16,466 nt of DNA from JAEZRQ01 sp049294415 (GCA_049294415.1 JBAQCS010000008.1:1-16466), one strand, 5' to 3'. Positions 8,395 to 14,275 are shown, numbered from the stretch's first letter. The notes: a model not told the origin generated them from the sequence alone. Translations and numbers: made by a program.

Positions 8395-8495
8395 GGTGCT
8401 TGTGAGCGAAGGCTCCTTTCGACTAGATTCTCAAAAAGAATTAAAGACGAAGAGCAAGCATAATTAAAACACTCTTTTTTTAAAAGGGTGTTTTT
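8395..8495 (+). ncRNA. Small structured RNA 1 (first of two tandem paralogues)
   Basis: About 100-nt predicted RNA of no family I recognise. P1 closes the core: GTGCTTG (8396-8402) with CAAGCAT (8455-8461). P2 is GAGC/GCTC (8404-8407, 8412-8415) around loop GAAG. P3 is TTCG (8418-8421) with CGAA (8448-8451), topped by ATTCT/AGAAT (8427-8431, 8437-8441). The segment ATAATTAAAA leads into an intrinsic terminator. The second copy at 8568 shares the promoter, the P1 strands, the P2/P3 layout and the exit segment, although the loops and most of P3 differ. That pattern is expected of a structured RNA, not of a protein gene. Its 3' end may also terminate comF transcripts. Confidence 0.7.
8466..8495 (+). 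terminator. Intrinsic terminator of small RNA 1
   Basis: AAACACTCTTTT pairs with AAAAGGGTGTTT (one U-G pair) around a T-rich loop and is followed by Ts to 8495. Confidence 0.8.
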
Positions 8496-8533
8496 GTTTA
8501 TTTTTCGTCTAATACAACAAAAATAATATTTTT

Positions 8534-8562
8534 TGACTAGCATCAAAAATTTGTATATAATA
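8534..8562 (+). promoter_or_regulatory. Promoter of small RNA 2
   Basis: TTGACT (8534-8539), a 17-nt spacer and TATAAT (8557-8562). Box sequences and spacing are identical to the small RNA 1 promoter 173 nt upstream, while the spacer sequence differs. Confidence 0.8.
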
Positions 8563-8567
8563 ATTAG

Positions 8568-8652
8568 GTGCTTGTGGGGCGTCAGCCCTATTCGGCTAAA
8601 TAAGCTGAAGGCAGGCATAATTAAAAAGACTTCATTTTTTGAAGTCTTTTTT
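8568..8652 (+). ncRNA. Small structured RNA 2 (second tandem paralogue)
   Basis: About 85-nt predicted RNA. P1 is GTGCTTG (8569-8575) with CAGGCAT (8613-8619); relative to copy 1, one U-A pair becomes U-G, keeping the helix. P2 is GGGC/GCCC (8578-8581, 8586-8589) around GTCA; relative to GAGC/GCTC in copy 1, one A-U pair becomes G-C, a compensatory change. P3 is TTCGGCT/AGCTGAA (8592-8598, 8604-8610) around AAATA and is shorter than in copy 1. The same exit segment ATAATTAAAA leads into its own terminator. Function unknown. It lies tail-to-tail with the BECR-like gene. Confidence 0.7.
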
Positions 8653-8653
8653 A
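8624..8653 (+). terminator. Intrinsic terminator of small RNA 2, probably bidirectional
   Basis: AAAGACTTCA (8626-8635) pairs with TGAAGTCTTT (8640-8649) around a T loop, with T-runs on one side and A-runs on the other. It ends 7 nt short of the converging gene at 8660 and may stop transcripts from both sides. Confidence 0.8.
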
Positions 8654-8659
8654 TTTTTA

Positions 8660-9139
8660 TTAATCTTCCTCAGGAGAGCCTCTCATGGTTGTAAAAAATT
8701 TTATATCCCTATTTTTATTAGTTGTCCAAGCTGGAATTATACTCCAGAAATGTAAAAAGCCATTATCGCCAATCTTTCGAATAATCACCTTAATTTTCTG
8801 ACCATCTATAATAGCTATGATTCCCCAATATTTTACTATCTGATTTCTTTTTACTCTTTTTTTATTCTTTTTTACAATAAACTCTTTGATATTTTCTTCA
8901 AATTCTTGATAAGTGGTTGACAATCCAACTAATTTTTCTGCCAATTTTATTAACCTGAAACGTAATATTTGAGAAGATCTTTCTCTCTCTAACCGTGGAT
9001 TTCTAAACACTATATGATTAAATCCTTCTGCTTTAAATACTACCGTTTCATCAAAAATAGGTGAAAAAACTTTATTAATATTATTATATATTTTTTGAGC
9101 ATTTTCTTTTAAATCTTGATAATTAGATAAATCGTTCAT
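8660..9139 (-). CDS. Small basic protein, possible BECR-fold nuclease (PBECR-like)
   Basis: 159-aa soluble protein without signal or membrane segment. N-terminal helices are followed by GFNHIVFRNPRLERERSSQI (about 39-58), a helix (LRFRLIKLAEKLVGLS), a very basic stretch (KKNKKRVKRNQ, about 90-100) and a strand-rich end, YWGIIAIIDGQKIKVIIRKI then GFLHFWSIIPAW. The combination of an early His/Arg block and the late strand pair ending in H-F-W-S resembles phage/CPR nuclease domains of the Barnase-EndoU-ColicinE5/D-RelE class. This is recall of a pattern, not a search result. Candidate catalytic residues are His42, Arg46, Arg120 and His130. No protein antitoxin is adjacent. It has its own promoter with a palindrome over the -35. 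Confidence 0.75.
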   Translation of the reverse strand: MNDLSNYQDLKENAQKIYNNINKVFSPIFDETVVFKAEGFNHIVFRNPRLERERSSQILRFRLIKLAEKLVGLSTTYQEFEENIKEFIVKKNKKRVKRNQIVKYWGIIAIIDGQKIKVIIRKIGDNGFLHFWSIIPAWTTNKNRDIKFFTTMRGSPEED

Positions 9140-9165
9140 ATATTGTTATATAATTTTATCGCCCC

Positions 9166-9194
9166 ATTATAACAAATTATAGCAGCCTTATCAA
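9166..9194 (-). promoter_or_regulatory. Promoter of the BECR-like gene
   Basis: Minus strand TTGATA (9194-9189), 17 nt, TATAAT (9171-9166), with the extended TG (9174-9173) giving TGTTATAAT. It predicts a leader of about 20 nt before ATG 9139. Confidence 0.75.
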
Positions 9195-9198
9195 GGCT
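9184..9198. promoter_or_regulatory. Perfect palindrome over the -35 box, operator candidate
   Basis: AGCCTT-ATC-AAGGCT, 6-bp arms with a 3-nt centre, covers the -35 hexamer (9189-9194) of the minus-strand promoter. A DNA-binding dimer here would block RNA polymerase. It is not followed by a T-run on either strand, so it is not a terminator. Confidence 0.45.
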
Positions 9199-9254
9199 AA
9201 TATTAGATAAAATTAATCTAAATAACCTCTAAATTTTTTATAAATTATTAAACA

Positions 9255-9282
9255 TTGAATTATTCATAATTAGTGTTATAAT
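9255..9282 (+). promoter_or_regulatory. Promoter of the thrS T-box transcript
   Basis: TTGAAT (9255-9260), 16 nt, TATAAT (9277-9282), preceded by TG at 9274-9275 (extended -10, TGTTATAAT). The expected start at about 9288-9290 fixes the 5' end of the T-box RNA. Confidence 0.7.
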
Positions 9283-9287
9283 TAACT

Positions 9288-9487
9288 AGTCCTGATTGCT
9301 CGGCCTACCAAGTCGTGAAAGCGTCAGCTTGAGTCTAAAAAGCTCCTAAGGGACAAACAAATTAAAAGAGTTTCTGGTTAATCACTTAGATTAACAGATA
9401 AAATCGGGTGGAACCGCGAGATTATCTAATCCCGTCCCGGTCACTGCATAAATTTAGCATTTGTGCTGTTACCGAGGCGGGTTTTTT
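9288..9487 (+). promoter_or_regulatory. T-box riboswitch leader of thrS, compact Stem I form
   Basis: tRNA-sensing leader that would allow thrS transcription when uncharged tRNA-Thr binds. The diagnostic T-box sequence GGGTGGAACCGCG is at 9406-9418, with bulge TGGA (9409-9412) to pair with the tRNA 3' end UCCA. Stem III is GTTAATC/GATTAAC (9377-9383, 9389-9395) with loop ACTTA. Upstream there are only about 118 nt, too short for a full Stem I plus Stem II/IIA/B. Instead a small hairpin, GCT-CGGC-[CTACCAA]-GTCG-TGAA-AGC (9298-9322), presents the Thr codon ACC (9307-9309) in a 7-nt loop. The next helix is AGCTT/AAGCT (9326-9330, 9340-9344), and GTCC/GGAC (9289-9292, 9351-9354) may enclose both. 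The T-box identity is secure; the Stem I model is inferred by eye. Confidence 0.9.
9431..9487 (+). terminator. Regulated terminator of the thrS T-box
   Basis: CCCGTCCCGGT (9431-9441) pairs with ACCGAGGCGGG (9471-9481), and an inner ACTGCATAAAT/ATTTGTGCTGT helix extends it. T-run 9482-9487. The 5' strand CCCGTCCC is also the partner of GGG...CCGCG in the alternative antiterminator, which makes the two folds mutually exclusive. Confidence 0.9.
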
Positions 9488-9522
9488 ATTACTCATCTCA
9501 GTAAACGGCCGACGACTAATTT

Positions 9523-11298
9523 ATGTCGGTTAATTTCAAAAACATGAGTGAAGAACACAAACACGAAATGACCGAGGTGGAAATAAAAAGACACTCTCTG
9601 GCTCATTTAATGGCGGTGGCTGTTTTGGAAAAATTTCCAGACGCCAATCCTGCTATTGGACCATCAATTGAAAATGGTTTCTATTACGACATTGATCTTG
9701 GTGATAATAAAATTACCGAAGCTGATTTGCGTGACTTAGAAAAACGCATGGCTCACTTAGTAAAACAAAATTTAAAGTTTGAAAGAACTGACGTCTCTAT
9801 AGAAGAAGCTTTAAAGCTAGAAGCTGGTAATCCTTATAAATCAGAAATGATTAATGATTTAGCTTCGAAAGGTGAAACAACTGTGAGTTTTTATAATGTA
9901 GCTACTTTAAATGATTTATGTCGTGGTCCTCACGTTGAAAGTACTATTAAAATTAAACCGGGTAGTTTTAAATTGGATAAATTAGCTGGTGCTTATTGGC
10001 GCGGTGATGAAAAAAATAAAATGTTAACTCGTATTTACGGGGTAGCTTTTAATACTAAAGAAGAACTTGATGAATATTTAACTATGATGGCTGAAGCTGA
10101 AAAGCGTGACCATCGTAAATTAGGTAAAGAATTAGATATCTTCATGAATCATGATGTAGCTCCTGGTATGCCTTTCTTTTTACCAAAGGGCATGACCTTG
10201 TTACAAGAATTAACTAAGTTTGTTAGAAAGCATTCTTACGGTGAAGGCTATAGTGAAGTTAGAACTCCACAAATTCTTAATTCAGATATCTGGAAAACTT
10301 CTGGTCACTGGGATCATTATCAAGAAGATATGTTCTGTTTGCACCACGTTGAAGATAATATTGATATGGGTATTAAACCAATGAATTGCCCAGCTCACAT
10401 GTTAGTCTTTAAGCGTGATTTACATTCTTATCGCGATTTACCATTACGTTTAGCTGAAGTTACAACCCTATATCGTAATGAAAAATCCGGAACACTACAC
10501 GGCTTAACTCGTGTTCGTTCCCTCTCCCAAGATGATTGTCATATTTTTGCTAGACCAGAACAAATTTTAGAAGAAATATCAAAATTATTAGACAAGGTTA
10601 AAAATATTTATACTATCTTCGGTTTAAAGATTGATGAAATTCATTTATCAACTCGCCCTGAAAAATTCTTAGGTGAAAAAGCTACTTGGGATGAAGCCGA
10701 AGCTGACTTAAAAAAAGCTTTAGAAGATGCTGGTTTAGCTTATAAGATTAACGAGGGTGACGGTGCCTTCTATGGTCCTAAAATTGATGTTAAGGTTAAA
10801 GATGCTATTGGTCGTCAATGGCAATTAGCAACCGTACAACTTGATTTCCAATTACCTCAACGTTTTGAATTAAAATATACTGACACTGATGGTACACCAA
10901 AAACTCCGGTGGTAATTCACAGAGCTCTGCTTGGCTCCATGGAAAGATTCTTAGGAGTAATTATTGAACATTATAGCGGTGCTTTCCCTGTTTGGTTATC
11001 ACCTGTTCAAGTAAAATTAGTATCTGTCTCTGAAAATCATATTGGTGCTTGTCAGAAATTAGCTGAAGAATTTAAAGACCAGGGTATTAGAGTAGAAATT
11101 GATGATAGTAATGAAACTGTTGGTAACAAAATCAGAAAAGCTACTAATGAAAAAGTGCCTTATATGTTAGTAATTGGGGATAAAGAAGCCGGGGCTGATA
11201 CTTTAGCAATTCGTGACCGCGGTTCCCGCGATGCTCGTGAAATTACTAGGTCCGATTTTCTTAAAGAAATCCAAGAAAAAATTGAAAAATACCAATAA
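9523..11298 (+). CDS. thrS: Threonyl-tRNA synthetase lacking the TGS domain
   Basis: Class II synthetase that charges tRNA-Thr (591 aa). The editing domain is intact, with HSLAH (His24, His28) and CRGPH (Cys133, His137). The catalytic core has motif 2 YRNEKSGTLHGLTRVRS (from 317), the zinc ligands Cys289, His340 and His466, and motif 3 around HRALLGSMERFLG. The C-terminal anticodon domain (VWLSPVQVKLVSV onward) is complete. Against the E. coli enzyme, numbering is offset by a constant 45 for the zinc ligands and 49 for the editing residues, so only 23 residues precede HxxxH instead of 72: the N-terminal TGS domain is absent. The upstream DNA is the T-box terminator, so no domain is hidden there. 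ATG 9523 is used; ATG 9544 is also possible. Confidence 0.97.
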   Translation: MSVNFKNMSEEHKHEMTEVEIKRHSLAHLMAVAVLEKFPDANPAIGPSIENGFYYDIDLGDNKITEADLRDLEKRMAHLVKQNLKFERTDVSIEEALKLEAGNPYKSEMINDLASKGETTVSFYNVATLNDLCRGPHVESTIKIKPGSFKLDKLAGAYWRGDEKNKMLTRIYGVAFNTKEELDEYLTMMAEAEKRDHRKLGKELDIFMNHDVAPGMPFFLPKGMTLLQELTKFVRKHSYGEGYSEVRTPQILNSDIWKTSGHWDHYQEDMFCLHHVEDNIDMGIKPMNCPAHMLVFKRDLHSYRDLPLRLAEVTTLYRNEKSGTLHGLTRVRSLSQDDCHIFARPEQILEEISKLLDKVKNIYTIFGLKIDEIHLSTRPEKFLGEKATWDEAEADLKKALEDAGLAYKINEGDGAFYGPKIDVKVKDAIGRQWQLATVQLDFQLPQRFELKYTDTDGTPKTPVVIHRALLGSMERFLGVIIEHYSGAFPVWLSPVQVKLVSVSENHIGACQKLAEEFKDQGIRVEIDDSNETVGNKIRKATNEKVPYMLVIGDKEAGADTLAIRDRGSRDAREITRSDFLKEIQEKIEKYQ

Positions 11299-11314
11299 TA
11301 TCAAGAAAAAGAAG

Positions 11315-11347
11315 ACTGAGCTGGCTCTACCCAGCTCAGTTTTTTTA
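11315..11347 (+). terminator. Intrinsic terminator of thrS
   Basis: Perfect 10-bp stem ACTGAGCTGG (11315-11324) / CCAGCTCAGT (11331-11340) with loop CTCTAC, followed by a T-run. Confidence 0.93.
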
Positions 11348-11356
11348 TGCTAGAAT
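11348..11356 (+). promoter_or_regulatory. Extended -10 promoter of the redox operon
   Basis: TGCTAGAAT directly follows the thrS terminator T-run: TGn plus TAGAAT (5/6). No clear -35 is visible, since the terminator stem occupies that place. It lies about 32 nt before ATG 11389. Confidence 0.5.
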
Positions 11357-11388
11357 TTAAACATTAATAAATAATAATTAAACCAAAT

Positions 11389-11742
11389 ATGAAAAAAAAC
11401 CTAAGAATAGGTTTAGTTATAATCGGTATAATTGTAATCGCTGGTCTCTTAGCTTTAGCAAAAACTAAGCAAGCAAAGTCACCAGAATCAATACTGTTTT
11501 ATAGCAACTATTGCCCTCACTGCAAAAATGTGGAAAAATATGTCAACGATAATAATATCAAAAGTAGAGTTACCTTTAAGGAATTAGAAGTTGCTGATAA
11601 CCAAAACAATGCTCAGATTTTACTTGGCAAAGCTAAAAAATGTAATTTAGATACTAGTAATCTAGGTGTTCCGATGTACTTTGACGGAGAAAAATGTTTA
11701 GTGGGCGACGAGGAGATTATTAAATATTTCGAAACAAAATAA
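11389..11742 (+). CDS. Membrane-anchored thioredoxin/glutaredoxin-like protein (CPHC)
   Basis: 117-aa small thiol-disulfide protein. A basic start and membrane helix at about residues 6-24 (RIGLVIIGIIVIAGLLALA) tether a minimal thioredoxin fold outside. The active site is YCPHC, Cys42-Pro-His-Cys45, the dipeptide found in DsbA-type oxidants, at the start of the first helix after strand ILFYSN. The cis-proline is GVP at Pro95. Two further cysteines (Cys85, Cys103) are present. At this length the domain is closer to glutaredoxin than to DsbA, with no helical insertion. It is first in a three-gene operon; the next gene starts 2 nt after its stop and encodes a membrane protein with an exposed CPVC, a likely redox partner. 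Confidence 0.85.
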   Translation: MKKNLRIGLVIIGIIVIAGLLALAKTKQAKSPESILFYSNYCPHCKNVEKYVNDNNIKSRVTFKELEVADNQNNAQILLGKAKKCNLDTSNLGVPMYFDGEKCLVGDEEIIKYFETK

Positions 11743-11744
11743 CT

Positions 11745-12257
11745 ATGAAAAAAATACACTTGGGTTTAGCGACTCTCGCGACCATTTTAGTAGCAACGCC
11801 CGCTCAAGCTGTTTGTCCAGTTTGTGTAGTAGCCGTTGGTGCTGGTCTAGGATTTTCTAGATACTTAGGAATTGATGATTCCATAACTGGTTTATGGATT
11901 GGCGGCTTAACCGTTGCTATGATTGCGTGGACTATTAATTGGGCTAGACCTAAAATAAAAAAAGTTCAAACTGCTAAGTGGTGGAATCTTTTAATTTTTG
12001 TAACTTACTACGCCTTAATTGCTTGGCCACTAGCTACTAAAAATTTTATTGGACACCCTCTTAATAAACTATGGGGAGTAGATAAAATAGTTTTAGGAAT
12101 TGTACTAGGTAGTTTAGTTTTCTGGGGTACCAGTGAACTATATTTAATCTTAAAAAAGAAAAATAATAACCATGCTCATTTCCCTTTTCAAAAAGTGGTA
12201 ATGCCGTTTGGAGCACTAGCTATTTTGAGCTTAGTTTTTTACTTATTAACTCGCTAA
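11745..12257 (+). CDS. Polytopic membrane protein with exported CPVC motif
   Basis: 170-aa integral membrane protein that I cannot place in a named family. It begins with a signal-like helix ending ATPAQA, followed at once by VCPVC (Cys24, Cys27), so the CxxC would sit on the outer face. Four further membrane segments are visible at about residues 49-66, 84-98, 113-136 and 150-168. A His-containing loop (NNNHAHFPFQ) lies before the last. There is no VKOR, DsbB or CcdA signature. The CxxC next to a CPHC thioredoxin-like gene suggests an electron-transfer pair for exported thiols. That is an inference from motif and neighbourhood; no redox cofactor site is obvious. Confidence 0.8.
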   Translation: MKKIHLGLATLATILVATPAQAVCPVCVVAVGAGLGFSRYLGIDDSITGLWIGGLTVAMIAWTINWARPKIKKVQTAKWWNLLIFVTYYALIAWPLATKNFIGHPLNKLWGVDKIVLGIVLGSLVFWGTSELYLILKKKNNNHAHFPFQKVVMPFGALAILSLVFYLLTR

Positions 12258-12261
12258 TATT

Positions 12262-12792
12262 ATGACCGACAAAGTAATGGAACTCGATGACATGATTAAA
12301 AAATTCGACGACCTTAAAAAAGATAATAAATTAGATTTATCTAGCGATCAAGATTTATCCATCGCTATTATGAATTTAGTTTCCATTGAAGAGCATTTTT
12401 TCTTCACTGGCGCTAAAACTGGTGATTCTAAATATTATGACTTATTAGGAGAAGTCAGAGAAATGCGTAAAGAGTTACTTAAAAAAATTATTACTGAATA
12501 TGAGGGTGAGGTTTGGTGTATTTCTAAACACTTGCTAGCTGCTTCCTATCGTTTAATGGAAGTAGGAACTAAAGCTCAGGGCCGCGGCAAAAAAGAAGAG
12601 GCTAAAGATATGTTTCAAAAAGCCTATGATTTATATTCCCTGTTCTGGGGTTTAAACATGAAATTAATTGGCACTGATGATATTAAAAAAATTGATGATG
12701 AGGCACTCAATAATAAAGATACTGAAAAGAAAGGTTTCGCTGGTAAACTAGGAGCTATGGTTAAAAAAGTTATTGATTGCTGTTTGGAATAA
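12262..12792 (+). CDS. Helical protein of unknown function in the redox operon
   Basis: 176-aa soluble, almost entirely helical protein with no signal or membrane segment. A charged N-terminus (DMIKKFDDLKKDNKLDLS) is followed by a compact block IAIMNLVSIEEHFFFTGAKT, a YDLLGEVREMRKELLKKI helix, a WCISKHLLAASYRLMEVGTK helix, and an amphipathic KKEEAKDMFQKAYDLYSLFW helix reminiscent of a TPR-like hairpin. It ends in a cysteine pair (DCCLE). It starts 4 nt after the CPVC gene stop and is the last gene before a terminator. I do not recognise the family. Internal Cys and the C-terminal CC may be relevant given the redox neighbours. Confidence 0.8.
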   Translation: MTDKVMELDDMIKKFDDLKKDNKLDLSSDQDLSIAIMNLVSIEEHFFFTGAKTGDSKYYDLLGEVREMRKELLKKIITEYEGEVWCISKHLLAASYRLMEVGTKAQGRGKKEEAKDMFQKAYDLYSLFWGLNMKLIGTDDIKKIDDEALNNKDTEKKGFAGKLGAMVKKVIDCCLE

Positions 12793-12812
12793 AATAAAGA
12801 TTAGACTATTAG

Positions 12813-12842
12813 AAAAGGAGTTCACTGTGAACTCCTTTTTTT
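12813..12842 (+). terminator. Intrinsic terminator of the redox operon, shared with the converging gene
   Basis: Stem AAAAGGAGTTCA (12813-12824) / TGAACTCCTTTT (12828-12839), loop CTG, then Ts. It lies between two converging genes. On the minus strand it would give a short T-run (TTTTCT). Confidence 0.9.
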
Positions 12843-12858
12843 GTTTGGTTTTGTTTTT

Positions 12859-13539
12859 TTAATTTTCAATTTGTTCGCAACAAGGCTCTTCAGACATAAA
12901 GCTAACTTCCTCTCTAAATTTAGTAAAGAGAGCCGTAGCCTTATTCCCATCAATGCCATTATCAGCGGAAAAATTTTGCAGACCATGATAAATAATACCC
13001 CAGAGTCTGTTTTTTTGCTCCATGTTCAAGTTTAAACAAGTAGCATCCACTAAAATAAAAGGTCCTTTCAGTACATTTTTTTTGATTTTGCGAACAGCGA
13101 TCATGATAATAGGTGATAACACCCACATACCATTGTCGTTGTCTTCGATAGACACGTCTACCGAATAAGGAAAAAACTGCACAGACTGATCAACTGATAA
13201 ACCGGTTGCTCTTTTTAAGAGTTTAGCGCATACACTATTTTTTACCGTAGCGATATTAAACCGATTACCAGTCTTAGTGTGACCGAACCCATTTTTTATG
13301 TGAACTTTCTGAGATTCACTCATTTCCAATTTGTTAATCGGAAAAGAAATAAAAGGACCACTTGGCCTGCCGTCACAAAGCTTGCGAATAGCTACTAATT
13401 CATCACTGGCAGTATACGGATAAATCTGAACTAGGTCGTCCGGTTCTATGCCAGAAGTAACGGAACATAAACATTTAGAACAAACACCTTTTGAAACTTG
13501 CGCCTGAAAATCGACGCCAACTTTTAAACTTGCCTCCAT
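12859..13539 (-). CDS. Hypothetical protein made of two diverged repeats
   Basis: 226-aa soluble protein of no family I recognise. Residues about 11-81 and 94-180 are homologous. VSKGVCSKCLCSVTSGIE matches VKNSVCAKLLKRATGLS, then VQIYPY matches VQFFPY, LVAIRK matches MIAVRK, GPFISF matches GPFILV, and LEMSESQK matches LNMEQKN. Repeat 1 has an extra CxxCxC cluster (Cys20, Cys23, Cys25), and the C-terminus ends with a Cys pair (220-221), so metal binding is possible. Repeat 2 carries an acidic insertion (SIEDNDNG). The last 45 residues are helical (WGIIYHGLQNF onward). The sequence begins and ends cleanly, and its own consensus -35 promoter drives it. Base use looks slightly less A/T-biased than in neighbours. 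Confidence 0.8.
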   Translation of the reverse strand: MEASLKVGVDFQAQVSKGVCSKCLCSVTSGIEPDDLVQIYPYTASDELVAIRKLCDGRPSGPFISFPINKLEMSESQKVHIKNGFGHTKTGNRFNIATVKNSVCAKLLKRATGLSVDQSVQFFPYSVDVSIEDNDNGMWVLSPIIMIAVRKIKKNVLKGPFILVDATCLNLNMEQKNRLWGIIYHGLQNFSADNGIDGNKATALFTKFREEVSFMSEEPCCEQIEN

Positions 13540-13583
13540 TTTGTCGTTTTTTTGTTTGTTAAAATACTAAGCTAGAACTAATA

Positions 13584-13612
13584 ATACTACTATTTAGAGT
13601 GCCTTTTGTCAA
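13584..13612 (-). promoter_or_regulatory. Promoter of the two-repeat protein gene
   Basis: Minus strand perfect TTGACA (13612-13607), 17 nt, TAGTAT (13589-13584). The -35 is directly beyond the stop codon of the gene at 13616. The leader is about 38 nt with no Shine-Dalgarno. Confidence 0.65.
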
Positions 13613-13615
13613 TGA

Positions 13616-14272
13616 TTATTTTTTCTTAAAAACATCCTTAATTTTCTGGTGATCAACCACTCCTTGATGGCGTTTTTTCTCGCTATAATCAGCTTTATCA
13701 GTCAGTAGTCCTGTTTTTTGGATATAACTTGGCTTGCCATAAGGATGACAACCAGCCTTAGCTCTCTCATCTAAACAAACTAAATCAAGCCTTTCTTTGT
13801 CAGCGGCTGAAAAATCATCACTAACTGAAGTAATGGCAATCTTTACATCAGTAAAGCCCATTTTCTTAAAAAAATCTTGAACAGCAAATACGGTATTACC
13901 GGTATGAATACAAACATCGTAAATCAACACCTTCTCATTTTTATCAACATTGTAATACTTCTTAGCAAACTCTTCAGTTAATACCTCATCTAAAAAACCT
14001 GGGTCATATTTTAAGGAGTCAGGATTCATAAAATAAATACCTGGTTCGACTTCTTGGTCATGTTCTTTTTTCCACATTTCTCTAAAACCAACATAAGCTT
14101 GCCTAGCGCTATTATCTAAAAAGAAAACATTTTTAATTTCTTCTTTACTAATATAATCAGCTAATTTTTTACTGGATTCATAAATATCTTCGCGTGATTT
14201 TTCGCTTTCAGCTAAACCCATAGAGCCTTTTTCAGGAATTGGAGCCATGCCTTTAAATTCAAAGTTTTTCAT
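13616..14272 (-). CDS. Phosphoribosyltransferase-like protein with altered PRPP loop
   Basis: 218-aa cytoplasmic protein. The centre shows a type I phosphoribosyltransferase-like core: strand NVFFLDNSARQAYVGFREMW (about 48-67) and a PRPP-loop candidate VLIYDVCIHTGNT (115-127) followed by helix and strand VKIAITSVS. In the canonical loop two adjacent acidic residues precede the hydrophobic-x-TG segment; here Asp119 is kept and the second is Val120, while ComF in this window has the normal DD. Substrate and activity are therefore uncertain. The C-terminus is Lys-rich. It begins 3 nt after the stop of the histidine-phosphatase gene, so the two are probably co-transcribed and may act on related nucleotide or sugar phosphates. 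Confidence 0.75.
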   Translation of the reverse strand: MKNFEFKGMAPIPEKGSMGLAESEKSREDIYESSKKLADYISKEEIKNVFFLDNSARQAYVGFREMWKKEHDQEVEPGIYFMNPDSLKYDPGFLDEVLTEEFAKKYYNVDKNEKVLIYDVCIHTGNTVFAVQDFFKKMGFTDVKIAITSVSDDFSAADKERLDLVCLDERAKAGCHPYGKPSYIQKTGLLTDKADYSEKKRHQGVVDHQKIKDVFKKK

Positions 14273-14275
14273 ATA

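Larger units (their letters stand above)
8361..8652 (+). repeat. Tandem diverged duplication of a small-RNA gene unit
   Basis: The unit promoter-core-terminator occurs twice with a 173-nt period. Conserved parts are the -35 (TTGACTAG), the -10 (TATATAATAA), the 5' core GGTGCTTGTG, a TTCG-x-CTA segment and the 3' core GCATAATTAAAA. Terminator stems are unrelated in sequence. This accounts for the whole 310-nt stretch between comF and the gene at 8660. Confidence 0.75.

Noticed and set aside
8373..8618. Open frame of 81 codons on the minus strand across both small RNA genes
   Set aside because: It runs through two terminators and two promoters of the opposite strand, has no coding character, and conservation between the two units follows RNA pairing instead.
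8361..8652. CRISPR array, tracrRNA or type III antitoxin repeats
   Set aside because: There are only two units, no short identical direct repeats with spacers, no cas genes, and no toxin gene in the same orientation downstream.
9288..9354. Canonical full-length T-box Stem I
   Set aside because: GTCC/GGAC could close a single stem, but no Thr codon lies on its 3' side where the specifier should be, and the length is too short.
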